Of a DNA stretch of 55,248 bases, positions 15,256 to 22,786 are shown piece after piece. The position numbers and the translations under genes were made by a program. Source of the stretch: Clostridiales bacterium. Lineage in GTDB: Bacteria; Bacillota; Clostridia; Saccharofermentanales; Saccharofermentanaceae. How positions within the stretch are numbered: the first letter of the stretch is position 1; the number at the start of each line of letters is the position of its first letter. The DNA lies in contig JAFZZM010000051.1 of the NCBI GenBank assembly GCA_017615755.1, positions 1-55,248 of the forward strand, in the 5' to 3' direction. The notes below the pieces were generated by a model. The model saw nothing but the letters and a program-made list of their open reading frames with translations. It was not told the DNA's origin and made no database searches.

Positions 15256-17193
15256 ATGTCTTTCATGAGAGAATTTGCGTTGCCGCTTAGCAAGGCGGAT
15301 CTGATGCGGGTAGAAAGCCCGGCAAGATATGTCGGCGGCGAATATGGCGCCATCGTCAAGGAAGACATGCTCGATGAACTGGAAAAAGAAGGAAAGACGT
15401 CCTATCTTCGTTTTGCCTTCTGTTTTCCGGATATCTATGAGATCGGAATGAGCAATCTCGCTCTTCAGATCCTGTACCACGTATTGAATGAAAGCCCGTT
15501 TGTCGCCTGCGAACGGGCTTTCTCTCCGTGGAAAGATATGGATGCGATCCTTCGTGAAAAGAAGATTCCGCTTTATTCCATGGAGACCAAGACCCCGCTT
15601 TCCAAGTTCGATGTGCTGGGCTTTTCGCTCGGTTACGAGATGTGCTACACCAATGTCCTGCAGATGCTTGACCTTTCCGGTATCCCGCTTCTTTCCGAAG
15701 AACGCGGCGAGGACGATCCGGTCATCTGCTGCGGCGGTCCGGTAACTTACAACATCGAACCGATGGCGGATTTCTTCGACGTCGTCATGATGGGCGAGGG
15801 CGAAGAAATGATCCTGGAGCTTTGCGAGAAGATCCGGGAATATAAGCTTTCCAAAGACACGGACCACCCGATCACGCGTGAAGAGATGCTCTATAACTGC
15901 GCGCAGATCGAGGGTGTCTACGTTCCGTGTTTTTACGATGTTTCTTATTCAAAAGCAACGGGCGCGTGCGTGAAGCCGAACCGTGAGGGTATCCCGGAGA
16001 CGGTGACGAAGCGGATCATTAAGGATCTCGATACCGTGTCGTATCCGACGAATCCTGTGGTGTCGAATATGCGTGTCGTCCATGACCGTTCATACCTCGA
16101 AGTCTTCCGTGGCTGTATCCGCGGATGCCGTTTCTGCCAGGCCGGATTTATCTATCGACCGGTAAGAGAAAAATCGGAGCCGGTGCTCTGCCGGCAGGGC
16201 ATGGAACTCGAGAAAAACACGGGCTATGACGAGATGGGACTTCTGTCCCTTTCCACAAGTGACTATACTCAGTTCCCGAAGTTGGCGACGGATCTTCTGG
16301 ATACTTTCGAAGGCCACCACACGAGCCTTTCGCTTCCGTCGCTGCGACTCGATTCGTTCTCACTGGATCTCATGGAGAAGGTGCAGAGCACGAGAAAGAG
16401 TGGTTTGACGTTTGCGCCGGAGGCCGGCACGCAGCGCCTTCGTGATGTCATTAACAAGAATATCCGCGAGGAGAATATCTTCTCGGCACTGGAGCTTGCT
16501 TTCGAGGGCGGCTGGAGCACGGTGAAACTGTACTTCATGCTGGGCCTTCCGACCGAGACGGACGAGGATGTCCTTGGTATCGCCGATCTGGCGAAGCGTA
16601 TCGAACAGCTCTATTACGATGTGGGAAGAAGGACGGGACAGAAAATGAGAAAGCCCGAGATCACCGTCTCGACGTCGCTTTTTATTCCGAAGCCGTTCAC
16701 ACCTTTCCAGTGGGAGAAACAGGATACGAAGGAAGAGCTGATCCGTAAGCAGAGACTTCTGAAAGATAATCTGCGCAGCCGTAACATCCGCTATGCATGG
16801 CACGATTTTGATTCTTCCGTATGGGAAGTCGTGCTCGCACGTGGTGACCGCCGGCTTTCTCCGGTACTTCTTGAGGGCTACAAGAGCGGGCTGTTCTTCG
16901 ATGCCTGGGATGACCAGTTCAAGCTCCCGCAGTGGATGGAGATCCTCGAGAAGCACGGACTTACCGTGGAGGATTTCTCACGTGAATACAGTGAAGAAGA
17001 GACGCTTTCCTGGGAACACATCAGCGTGGGCGTCACGAAGAAATTCCTGCTTTCCGAACGGCATAAGGCCCATGCGGAAACCACGACACCATCCTGCCGC
17101 GAGAAGTGCTCCGGATGCGGTGTGACGTGCTTCGGCGTCGGCGAATGCTTCAAGGAAAAAGTGAAGGGAGGCGTGAGCTATGCGGCAGAGTGA
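15256..17193 (+). CDS. B12-binding-type radical SAM protein (TIGR03960-like)
   Basis: The protein has 645 residues. Residues about 30-215 resemble a cobalamin-binding-type Rossmann domain with the motif YEMCYTNVLQMLDLSGIP. The radical-SAM core follows with CIRGCRFC (CxxxCxxC) around residue 285-295, then RLDSF, GLTFAPEAGTQRLRDVINK and FMLGLPTET. A Cys-rich tail (about 617-635, CREKCSGCGVTC) could bind another metal. This is the TIGR03960 family, which pairs with the DUF2344 gene that overlaps it downstream. Start is uncertain: ATG 15256 is only three bases after AAGGAG, while ATG 15265 is twelve bases away. The reaction is not established; tRNA or ribosome modification is often suspected. Confidence 0.88.
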   Translation: MSFMREFALPLSKADLMRVESPARYVGGEYGAIVKEDMLDELEKEGKTSYLRFAFCFPDIYEIGMSNLALQILYHVLNESPFVACERAFSPWKDMDAILREKKIPLYSMETKTPLSKFDVLGFSLGYEMCYTNVLQMLDLSGIPLLSEERGEDDPVICCGGPVTYNIEPMADFFDVVMMGEGEEMILELCEKIREYKLSKDTDHPITREEMLYNCAQIEGVYVPCFYDVSYSKATGACVKPNREGIPETVTKRIIKDLDTVSYPTNPVVSNMRVVHDRSYLEVFRGCIRGCRFCQAGFIYRPVREKSEPVLCRQGMELEKNTGYDEMGLLSLSTSDYTQFPKLATDLLDTFEGHHTSLSLPSLRLDSFSLDLMEKVQSTRKSGLTFAPEAGTQRLRDVINKNIREENIFSALELAFEGGWSTVKLYFMLGLPTETDEDVLGIADLAKRIEQLYYDVGRRTGQKMRKPEITVSTSLFIPKPFTPFQWEKQDTKEELIRKQRLLKDNLRSRNIRYAWHDFDSSVWEVVLARGDRRLSPVLLEGYKSGLFFDAWDDQFKLPQWMEILEKHGLTVEDFSREYSEEETLSWEHISVGVTKKFLLSERHKAHAETTTPSCREKCSGCGVTCFGVGECFKEKVKGGVSYAAE

Positions 17194-17926
17194 TGTGGCG
17201 AAGATGATGACCATGCAGGATCACCAGACGGCGTATGTGCAGCGCTGCACTTTCGCGCGATCCGGCCCGGCGATCTATCTCGGCCACCTCGACCTGATGA
17301 CATGCTTCGAGCGCGCGGCGAGACGCGCCCAGCTTCCGATCCTTTACTCCCAGGGATATAACCCGAGACCGGAGATGGTTTTTGCACTGCCTCTGGGCGT
17401 TGGCATCGAGACGAGAAAAGATTATCTCGACGTTTCCCTGGACAGACCTTTTGACGAAGAAGAGTTCGTCAAATCCATGAATACATATCTTCCGCAGGGC
17501 ATCCGCATATTGAAATCCAAGGCGATCCCGGAACCGAAAGACAGCATCATGTCGATCGTAACAACGGCGTCCTACCGTTTCGAGGCGCCGGGCATCCGTG
17601 CTGCGATGGAAAAAGCACTTTCTTTCGAGTCTCTCGAAGTGGAGAAGATGGCGAAGGGGAAACTGAAAAAGACGGATATCCGTCCGCTCCTGATCTCACT
17701 GTCCCAGGCTTCCGACGGAAATCCGGACGCGGTCGATTTTTACTGCGGCGCGGGTTCCGAGAAGAATGTCCGCCCCGACCTTATACTTTCGAGCCTTCAG
17801 GTCTACTGTGGAATGGATAAGGAAATCGCGGAAAACACGCGCGTTATCCGCACCGGTCTTTTCTCCGGAACGTACCCTCGGATCACCCCGATCGACGAGG
17901 TGGAAGTGGTGTGCCGGAATTCATAG
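17180..17926 (+). CDS. Radical-SAM-linked DUF2344 protein (TIGR03936-like)
   Basis: A 248-residue partner of the upstream radical-SAM protein; in some bacteria the two are fused. The family pattern is clear: FARSGPAIYLGHLDLMTCFERAARRAQLPILYSQGYNPRPEMVFALPLGVGIET, spread over residues about 25-75. The ATG at 17180 has GGGAGG nine bases upstream and overlaps the previous gene by 14 bases, so translation is coupled. In many Firmicutes this pair precedes ribonuclease G and rplU, but here it is followed by lipid genes. Exact function is unknown. Confidence 0.9.
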   Translation: MRQSDVAKMMTMQDHQTAYVQRCTFARSGPAIYLGHLDLMTCFERAARRAQLPILYSQGYNPRPEMVFALPLGVGIETRKDYLDVSLDRPFDEEEFVKSMNTYLPQGIRILKSKAIPEPKDSIMSIVTTASYRFEAPGIRAAMEKALSFESLEVEKMAKGKLKKTDIRPLLISLSQASDGNPDAVDFYCGAGSEKNVRPDLILSSLQVYCGMDKEIAENTRVIRTGLFSGTYPRITPIDEVEVVCRNS

Positions 17927-18078
17927 GTTCCGCCTAACTTCTCGTTTTTTATTTATGTTTTCGTGTCAAAAAGCACTTCTATGCTGATATTTTCGGCTTT
18001 TCGCAAGGGATTTTTATTGTTTTTTACATCTGTTTCGTGTAGAATTTTCCTATGCGTGAGGGCGAAAGGGGAACGAAG

Positions 18079-18576
18079 ATGGATTCGAATGAAAAGGATT
18101 TTGCGGAGAGCTTGCTCCGTATATTCGATAATGTACTTCTGACCGAAGGTATGGCACTTTCGAAAGGGTACTTTTCCGATCTTTCAATTGCAGAACTGCA
18201 TACTTTGAATGCCATCGGTCCGTACGATGCAAGGACCATGACGGAAACGGCCAACATTCTGGGCATCACTGTGGGTACCCTGACTGTTGCGATCGATCGT
18301 CTGGTCAAGAAGAAATACGTAGAGCGTCAGCGCGATACGAAGGACCGACGGATCGTCCGTATTTCCCTCACCAGACAGGGGAAGCTTGCTTACCGCATGC
18401 ACTCGAAGTTCCATCGTGTGCTGGTCAAGAGGATCATGGACCCGCTCTCCGAGCAGGAGAAGGAGATCCTGACCAAGACCGTCACGGAGATCGATGCATT
18501 TGTGGAAGAGCAGTACAAGAAGTACAGTAACGGTCAGCATTATAAGAAGATCGTTCGCGACGATACGGAGGTCTGA
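18079..18576 (+). CDS. MarR-family regulator, possibly FabT-like
   Basis: A 165-residue MarR-type winged helix-turn-helix protein. The recognition region is TMTETANILGITVGTLTVAIDRLVKK, followed by the wing DRRIVRISLTRQGK; both ends are helical for dimerisation. The ATG at 18079 follows AAAGGGGA; an upstream frame start at 18052 is less likely. Its stop codon lies one base before the acyl-carrier-protein gene, and phospholipid genes follow. FabT, the MarR repressor of fatty-acid genes in streptococci, also sits beside acyl-carrier genes. A FabT-like palindrome lies at 20805-20819. Fatty-acid or phospholipid regulation is therefore a reasonable inference. Confidence 0.82.
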   Translation: MDSNEKDFAESLLRIFDNVLLTEGMALSKGYFSDLSIAELHTLNAIGPYDARTMTETANILGITVGTLTVAIDRLVKKKYVERQRDTKDRRIVRISLTRQGKLAYRMHSKFHRVLVKRIMDPLSEQEKEILTKTVTEIDAFVEEQYKKYSNGQHYKKIVRDDTEV

Positions 18577-18577
18577 G

Positions 18578-18886
18578 ATGGCTGTTTCGAAGAATAAAGA
18601 GAATAAGGATGGAGCAAAGGTTCCGCAGAATAGCGCTTCTGCAGATAACAAAGAAGCGATTTTCGATACGTTGACGGACATGCTTTCCGAACTTCTGGAT
18701 ATGCCGAAAACAAATTTCGCACCGGATACGATGCTTTTTGAAGATCTGCCGTTAGATTCCCTGCAGCTTTATGAACTGGTGGTTGACCTGGAGACGCGTT
18801 ATGACATTCACATCTCTGACGAAGCCATCGAAATGGTTCAGACCATCGGCGACGTTGTCGAGATGATCTTTAACGCGAAGAATTAA
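18578..18886 (+). CDS. Acyl carrier protein
   Basis: Carries growing or finished acyl chains on a phosphopantetheine arm attached to Ser61 in the LPLDSLQLYELV motif. The 102-residue protein is longer than the usual 75-80 because of a charged N-terminal extension of about 20 residues (SKNKENKDGAK). The rest is the standard four-helix acidic ACP. It begins one base after the MarR stop codon, in one operon with it, and is followed 20 bases later by a lipid kinase gene. Without other fatty-acid synthesis genes nearby it may be a specialised ACP serving the neighbouring acyltransferase or ligase. Confidence 0.9.
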   Translation: MAVSKNKENKDGAKVPQNSASADNKEAIFDTLTDMLSELLDMPKTNFAPDTMLFEDLPLDSLQLYELVVDLETRYDIHISDEAIEMVQTIGDVVEMIFNAKN

Positions 18887-18906
18887 GTTATTACGGGGAT
18901 GACACT

Positions 18907-19875
18907 TTGCAATACATTTTTATTGTTAACTCAAATATACACAAGAGGAAGAAGAAGTCTTTTGAAAAAGCACTTTATGCCTTGCCAAAGGATATCCGCA
19001 CGAAAGTTATCGTGAAATATACACGATACGAGAACCACGCGGAACGCCTGGCCGTTGCTTTTTCCGAAAAATACGGCTCCGAGTGCATCATTTTCGCCTG
19101 CGGCGGAGACGGTACGGTGCACGAGGTGGCGAATGCTCTTGCATTCAGAAGTTCTCCGATGGGCGTACTGCCTTTAGGTACTTGTAACGATTTCTGCAGG
19201 ACCGTGTATCCGCCGGAACTCTGCAAGAAGCCGCTGCAGATCCTGAAAAGACTGGAAAATCCGGAGATCCGTCCGATCGATCTTCTGCGTATCGACAGTT
19301 ACGATGCTCTCGGTAACCATCTTCCAATCTGGAGCCGGTACAGCCTGAACATCGCATCGATGGGTCTGGACACGCTCGTTCAGGCGAAGGCGAAGCTTAT
19401 GGTGGCCAAACACCCGAAGAGCATGTTCTACAGAAAGCACGCGTATTCTTTTGCCGCCGTGTCCTGCCTGATGGCCGGCTGGCGTTATAAGATGGATTAC
19501 CAGATCGAGCTTGAGAACGGTGAGATCATCGAGAAGAAGGATGTCCGGTACTCACTGGTCAGCATCTGCAACGGACGTTACTACGGCGGTGGATTCTGCC
19601 CGGCACCTGCGGCGGAGATCGACGACGGCGTGCTGGATGTCTGCCTGGTCGACCACATGTCCCGTACCAAGGCTTTCTCGCAGCTCCTGAAGTATAAGAA
19701 AGGTCATCACGTGGGGCAGCACGGTTTTTCCATGTACCGTTCCACCAGTGGAATCTTCTCATCGCTCGACAGCAATTTCCAGCTTCAGGGAAACTATGAT
19801 GGTGAGGATTTCTTCGGACACAAGATCCGCTACGAGATCGTGCCGAAAGCGATCCGGTTTGCGTCTTTCTTCTGA
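18907..19875 (+). CDS. Diacylglycerol/lipid kinase
   Basis: A 322-residue lipid kinase of the DagK/YegS family, which phosphorylates diacylglycerol or a related lipid and returns it to phospholipid synthesis. The nucleotide-binding motif GGDGT (66-70) and the following PLGTCNDFCRTV are clear, as is the late SICNGRYYGGGFCPAP...DDGVLDVCLVD region. Translation appears to start at TTG (18907), with GGGGAT six bases upstream; no ATG lies at the family N-terminus. It is downstream of the MarR-ACP pair and ends at a strong terminator, so the three form one unit. Confidence 0.92.
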   Translation: MQYIFIVNSNIHKRKKKSFEKALYALPKDIRTKVIVKYTRYENHAERLAVAFSEKYGSECIIFACGGDGTVHEVANALAFRSSPMGVLPLGTCNDFCRTVYPPELCKKPLQILKRLENPEIRPIDLLRIDSYDALGNHLPIWSRYSLNIASMGLDTLVQAKAKLMVAKHPKSMFYRKHAYSFAAVSCLMAGWRYKMDYQIELENGEIIEKKDVRYSLVSICNGRYYGGGFCPAPAAEIDDGVLDVCLVDHMSRTKAFSQLLKYKKGHHVGQHGFSMYRSTSGIFSSLDSNFQLQGNYDGEDFFGHKIRYEIVPKAIRFASFF

Positions 19876-19904
19876 TCCGGATCTATAAAGGATAGAGGAT
19901 CACG

Positions 19905-19930
19905 GCCGCTTCGAAGCGGCTTTTTCTTTG
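19905..19930 (+). terminator. Rho-independent terminator after the lipid kinase gene
   Basis: A perfect palindrome, GCCGCTTCGAAGCGGC (19905-19920), is followed directly by a T-rich tract (TTTTTCTTT). It ends the MarR-ACP-kinase transcript ahead of the converging plsC gene. Confidence 0.92.
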
Positions 19931-19947
19931 CAAAAAAAGAATCTCCA

Positions 19948-20676
19948 TTACTGGAGATTCACGTCTTTCTTTTCCATTTCCTTCATCCAGCTGTAGATGG
20001 CTTCCGTCATCTTGTGGGCGTCGCGGTCGTAATCGTCCGGCATGAAAGGCTTTCCGAAATGAATGGTGATGCGCTTTCTTCTGTGGTGGACCTTATCCCA
20101 GGTCTGCGGTCTCTTCATGTGACGGGACCAGGCCTGATAGCCACCCTCGATGTAGATAGGAAGAAGCGGTACTTCCGCCTTCACGGAAAGATATGCGGCA
20201 CCGTCCTTGAACTCGGCGACACGACCGTCGTGGGTCCTGGTGCCCTCAGGATGAACCAGGATCAGGTTGCCCTTCTCCAGTTCTTTCTTCGCTTTAATAA
20301 GTCCACGTACCGGATTGCCGAAACGGTCAACGGCGATACCACGTCCGACGTGCATCATGGCGCGGCCCAGTCCGCCGTAATTGGTCTCAAGATCAGAAGC
20401 CGCGAGCGAGCAGAAGTACTTTCTGTGCTTTCTCGGCAAAAAGCTCATGATCCACATGCCGTCGGCATAGGTCTGGTGATTGGAACAAACTACATAGGGA
20501 TTTGTTGCAGGGATATTCTCTCTGCCGTCAGCGCGGAGCTTGACGAGGATCTTCGTGACCCGCATGGAAAAGTGATACCAGAACCAGCCGGAAAAGCCTC
20601 GCGGTGTCGGATATTTCTTGTTTAAGTCCTCAGCAGAAGTATTCTGCTCCTTGGACACACTTTCTTTGTCTGCCAC
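19948..20676 (-). CDS. plsC: 1-acyl-sn-glycerol-3-phosphate acyltransferase (PlsC family)
   Basis: Transfers an acyl chain to lysophosphatidic acid to make phosphatidic acid. The 242-residue protein has the HX4D catalytic motif as His67-Asp72 (SNHQTYAD) and the substrate motif VHPEGTR. A hydrophobic stretch typical for membrane association lies near the N-terminus. The start is GTG at 20674-20676 with AAGGGGAT upstream; the first 20 residues are polar and not conserved in the family. It has its own promoter (TTGACA with a 17-base spacer) and diverges from the acyl ligase gene. The usual second motif (FxxR) reads VDRFGNPVR. Confidence 0.92.
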   Translation of the reverse strand: MADKESVSKEQNTSAEDLNKKYPTPRGFSGWFWYHFSMRVTKILVKLRADGRENIPATNPYVVCSNHQTYADGMWIMSFLPRKHRKYFCSLAASDLETNYGGLGRAMMHVGRGIAVDRFGNPVRGLIKAKKELEKGNLILVHPEGTRTHDGRVAEFKDGAAYLSVKAEVPLLPIYIEGGYQAWSRHMKRPQTWDKVHHRRKRITIHFGKPFMPDDYDRDAHKMTEAIYSWMKEMEKKDVNLQ

Positions 20677-20713
20677 TTTTTTATCCCCTTAATACTTATA
20701 TCGTACTGAGGAT

Positions 20714-20742
20714 ATGCTAGACTACATTTCGGGTATTGTCAA
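20714..20742 (-). promoter_or_regulatory. Promoter of plsC
   Basis: On the - strand, a perfect TTGACA (20742-20737) and TAGCAT (20719-20714) are separated by 17 bases. It lies 38 bases upstream of the plsC GTG start. Confidence 0.8.
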
Positions 20743-20804
20743 ATAAGTTTTTTTGTTTATTTCGTCAAAAAGCACTAAGCAAATTGAGGGCTTTCTGATA
20801 AATT

Positions 20805-20819
20805 GTTTGATTTTCAAAC
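20805..20819. promoter_or_regulatory. FabT-like palindrome in the plsC/acyl-ligase intergenic region
   Basis: GTTTGA-TTT-TCAAAC is a perfect dyad. Its core differs at one position from the TTTGATTATCAAA core known for the streptococcal regulator FabT. A second half-site, TTTGATTCA, follows at 20822-20830. A MarR-family gene beside an ACP gene lies 2.2 kb upstream and is the natural candidate to bind here. The regulatory link is inference. Confidence 0.6.
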
Positions 20820-20924
20820 TATTTGATTCAGAGAATAGACGTAAAGAAGAGAAAGTGGTATCATTTTTTAGTATGGCAAGGTTTGAATGGGAATAGAAAC
20901 GTGGTTTGCCATAGCGGAGGATAT

Positions 20925-22766
20925 ATGCCGAGTATTGTCGGAAAAGCACTTCACGAGGGCGTTCGTTATGACACGATGCGCGACTTGATCTTGGATGTAC
21001 GGGAGAAGTTCAGCACCCGTGACGCTTTTGTATTTAGGAGAAAGCCTACAGAAGCAGAGATCCATAAGACATATAACGATTTCGGAACAGATGTGGAATA
21101 TATAGGCGAGGCGCTTCGCATCCATGGTGTGAACGGTTCGCATATCGGTGTAGTCGGAGAGAATTCCTATGAGTGGATGATCTCGTATACGGCTATTCTT
21201 TCAAGTGGTTCGGTGGGCCTTCCGCTGGACCGTCTTCTGCCGGAGCAGGAGCTGGTGAACCTTCTTTTGCGCGGTAAGGTGGAAGTGCTTTTTTATCATC
21301 AGAAGCATCACGAGATGGTGCTCGATATCGCAAAGAATGCGGAGGAGACCGGCATCAAGGTCAAGTACTTCGTCTGCATGTGCACGGAGTATATCGCGCC
21401 GAATCTCGAGTGGCCGAAGGACGATGAGCGTTTTGTGGATTTCCTGACATGGCGCAATGAGGGCAAGGCCGCTGTGGAGAAGGGTTCAAGCCTCATCAAG
21501 GAAGTGGAGATCGACCCGGAGCAGACAAGAATTATTCTTTTTACTTCCGGTACAACGGCGATGAGTAAGGGCGTCATGCTTTCGAATAAGAACATCATGA
21601 CAAATGTCTATGCCATCTCTACGATATTGACGCTGAATCCTGGTGAGAGAACATTCTCGATCCTGCCTTTGCACCATACTTTTGAGAATACATGTGAGTA
21701 TTTCATGCTCGTCCGTGGCTGCTGTATCTGCTTCTCGGACGGCCTTCGTTATATCGTTAAGAATCTGTGTGAGTGGCACGTGGAAGCTTGTATTTCCGTA
21801 CCACTCCTTTTTGAGAATATCCACGGCAAGATCAAGACCGGTATCAAGGAGTCCGGAAAGGAATCTTTGATCGCGACGATGATACCGATCTCGAATTTCC
21901 TTAGGAAGTTCAAGATCGACCTGCGTCGTGTGTTCTTCTCGTCGATCATCAAGAAGCTCGGCGGACACCTGCGTCTGATCGTTATCGGCGGCGCAGGCAT
22001 CTCGAAGGAGTATATCGAGGACTTCAATAACTGGGGCTTCGAATTCCTGATGGGCTACGGCCTGACAGAGACGTCTCCGGTTATTTCCGTTACGACGTCC
22101 AAGTACAATGTCTACGGCAGTGTCGGTAGACCGCTGACAGGCGTTTCGGTCATGATCGATGATGAAAGTACCAAAACCGGGACAGTAGGTGAGATATTAT
22201 CTAAGAGTGATTGCGTGATGCAAGGGTATTACGAGAATCCGGAAGCCACGGCAGAGGTGCTTGACGAGAACGGTTGGTTCCATACCGGTGATATGGGATA
22301 TCTCGATAAGAAGGGATGTCTGCATATTACGGGACGTGTGAAGTCGATGATCGTTCTGACCAATGGTAAGAAGGCATTCCCGGAGGAGATGGAGTCATTG
22401 TTGAACAACATCCCCGGTGTGAAGGAAGCTTTCGTATGGGGCGCCAAAGATGAGAAGGGTGCAGTGGATATCTGCGCCAAGCTTCTGATCGACAGAAAGG
22501 TGATCGGCGAGAACCTGCCGATCCCGGATACAACTGCCGGTGATAATGCGATACGTGAGTATCTGTCGGCGAAGATGAAGGATGTGAACCATCAGATGCC
22601 GTCTTATAAGTCCATCCATTACTTTGTTTTCTCGGAAACAGAGATGGTGAAGACCACGACCTTGAAGGTAAGACGACCGATGGAGCAGAAGGCGATCGAA
22701 GATACGCTTACTGCGGCGAATACGACAATGAAGGCGGCGAACGGACAGAATCTTGATACCCTCTGA
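20925..22766 (+). CDS. AMP-forming acyl ligase (long-chain acyl-CoA/ACP synthetase type)
   Basis: Activates a carboxylic acid, probably a long-chain fatty acid, to an acyl-adenylate and then a thioester. The 613-residue protein shows the P-loop ILFTSGTTAMSKGVMLSNKN (about 202-222), MGYGLTETSPV (A5) and the hinge WFHTGDMGYLDKKGCLHITGR region. The conserved late Lys motif may be VKTTTLKVRR near the C-terminus. The ATG at 20925 has GGAGG four bases upstream; a longer frame from 20823 would run through the promoter region. Beside ACP, PlsC and a lipid kinase it probably feeds acyl chains into phospholipid synthesis. CoA and ACP cannot be told apart as acceptor. Confidence 0.88.
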   Translation: MPSIVGKALHEGVRYDTMRDLILDVREKFSTRDAFVFRRKPTEAEIHKTYNDFGTDVEYIGEALRIHGVNGSHIGVVGENSYEWMISYTAILSSGSVGLPLDRLLPEQELVNLLLRGKVEVLFYHQKHHEMVLDIAKNAEETGIKVKYFVCMCTEYIAPNLEWPKDDERFVDFLTWRNEGKAAVEKGSSLIKEVEIDPEQTRIILFTSGTTAMSKGVMLSNKNIMTNVYAISTILTLNPGERTFSILPLHHTFENTCEYFMLVRGCCICFSDGLRYIVKNLCEWHVEACISVPLLFENIHGKIKTGIKESGKESLIATMIPISNFLRKFKIDLRRVFFSSIIKKLGGHLRLIVIGGAGISKEYIEDFNNWGFEFLMGYGLTETSPVISVTTSKYNVYGSVGRPLTGVSVMIDDESTKTGTVGEILSKSDCVMQGYYENPEATAEVLDENGWFHTGDMGYLDKKGCLHITGRVKSMIVLTNGKKAFPEEMESLLNNIPGVKEAFVWGAKDEKGAVDICAKLLIDRKVIGENLPIPDTTAGDNAIREYLSAKMKDVNHQMPSYKSIHYFVFSETEMVKTTTLKVRRPMEQKAIEDTLTAANTTMKAANGQNLDTL

Positions 22767-22786
22767 GATAAAAGGAGGTAGAAGTC

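Noticed and set aside
13777..15867. Long open frame opposite pgi and the radical-SAM gene
   Set aside because: It mirrors strongly conserved coding sequence on the + strand, has no ribosome site and resembles no family. Similar opposite-strand frames inside the lipoprotein, addB, addA, proA and ATP synthase genes were left out for the same reason.
17965..20776. Shared 13-base word GTCAAAAAGCACT upstream of the MarR gene and in the plsC/ligase gap
   Set aside because: Two copies (17965-17977 and 20764-20776) are suggestive, but AAAAGCACT is common in this genome's coding sequence and the word is not palindromic.
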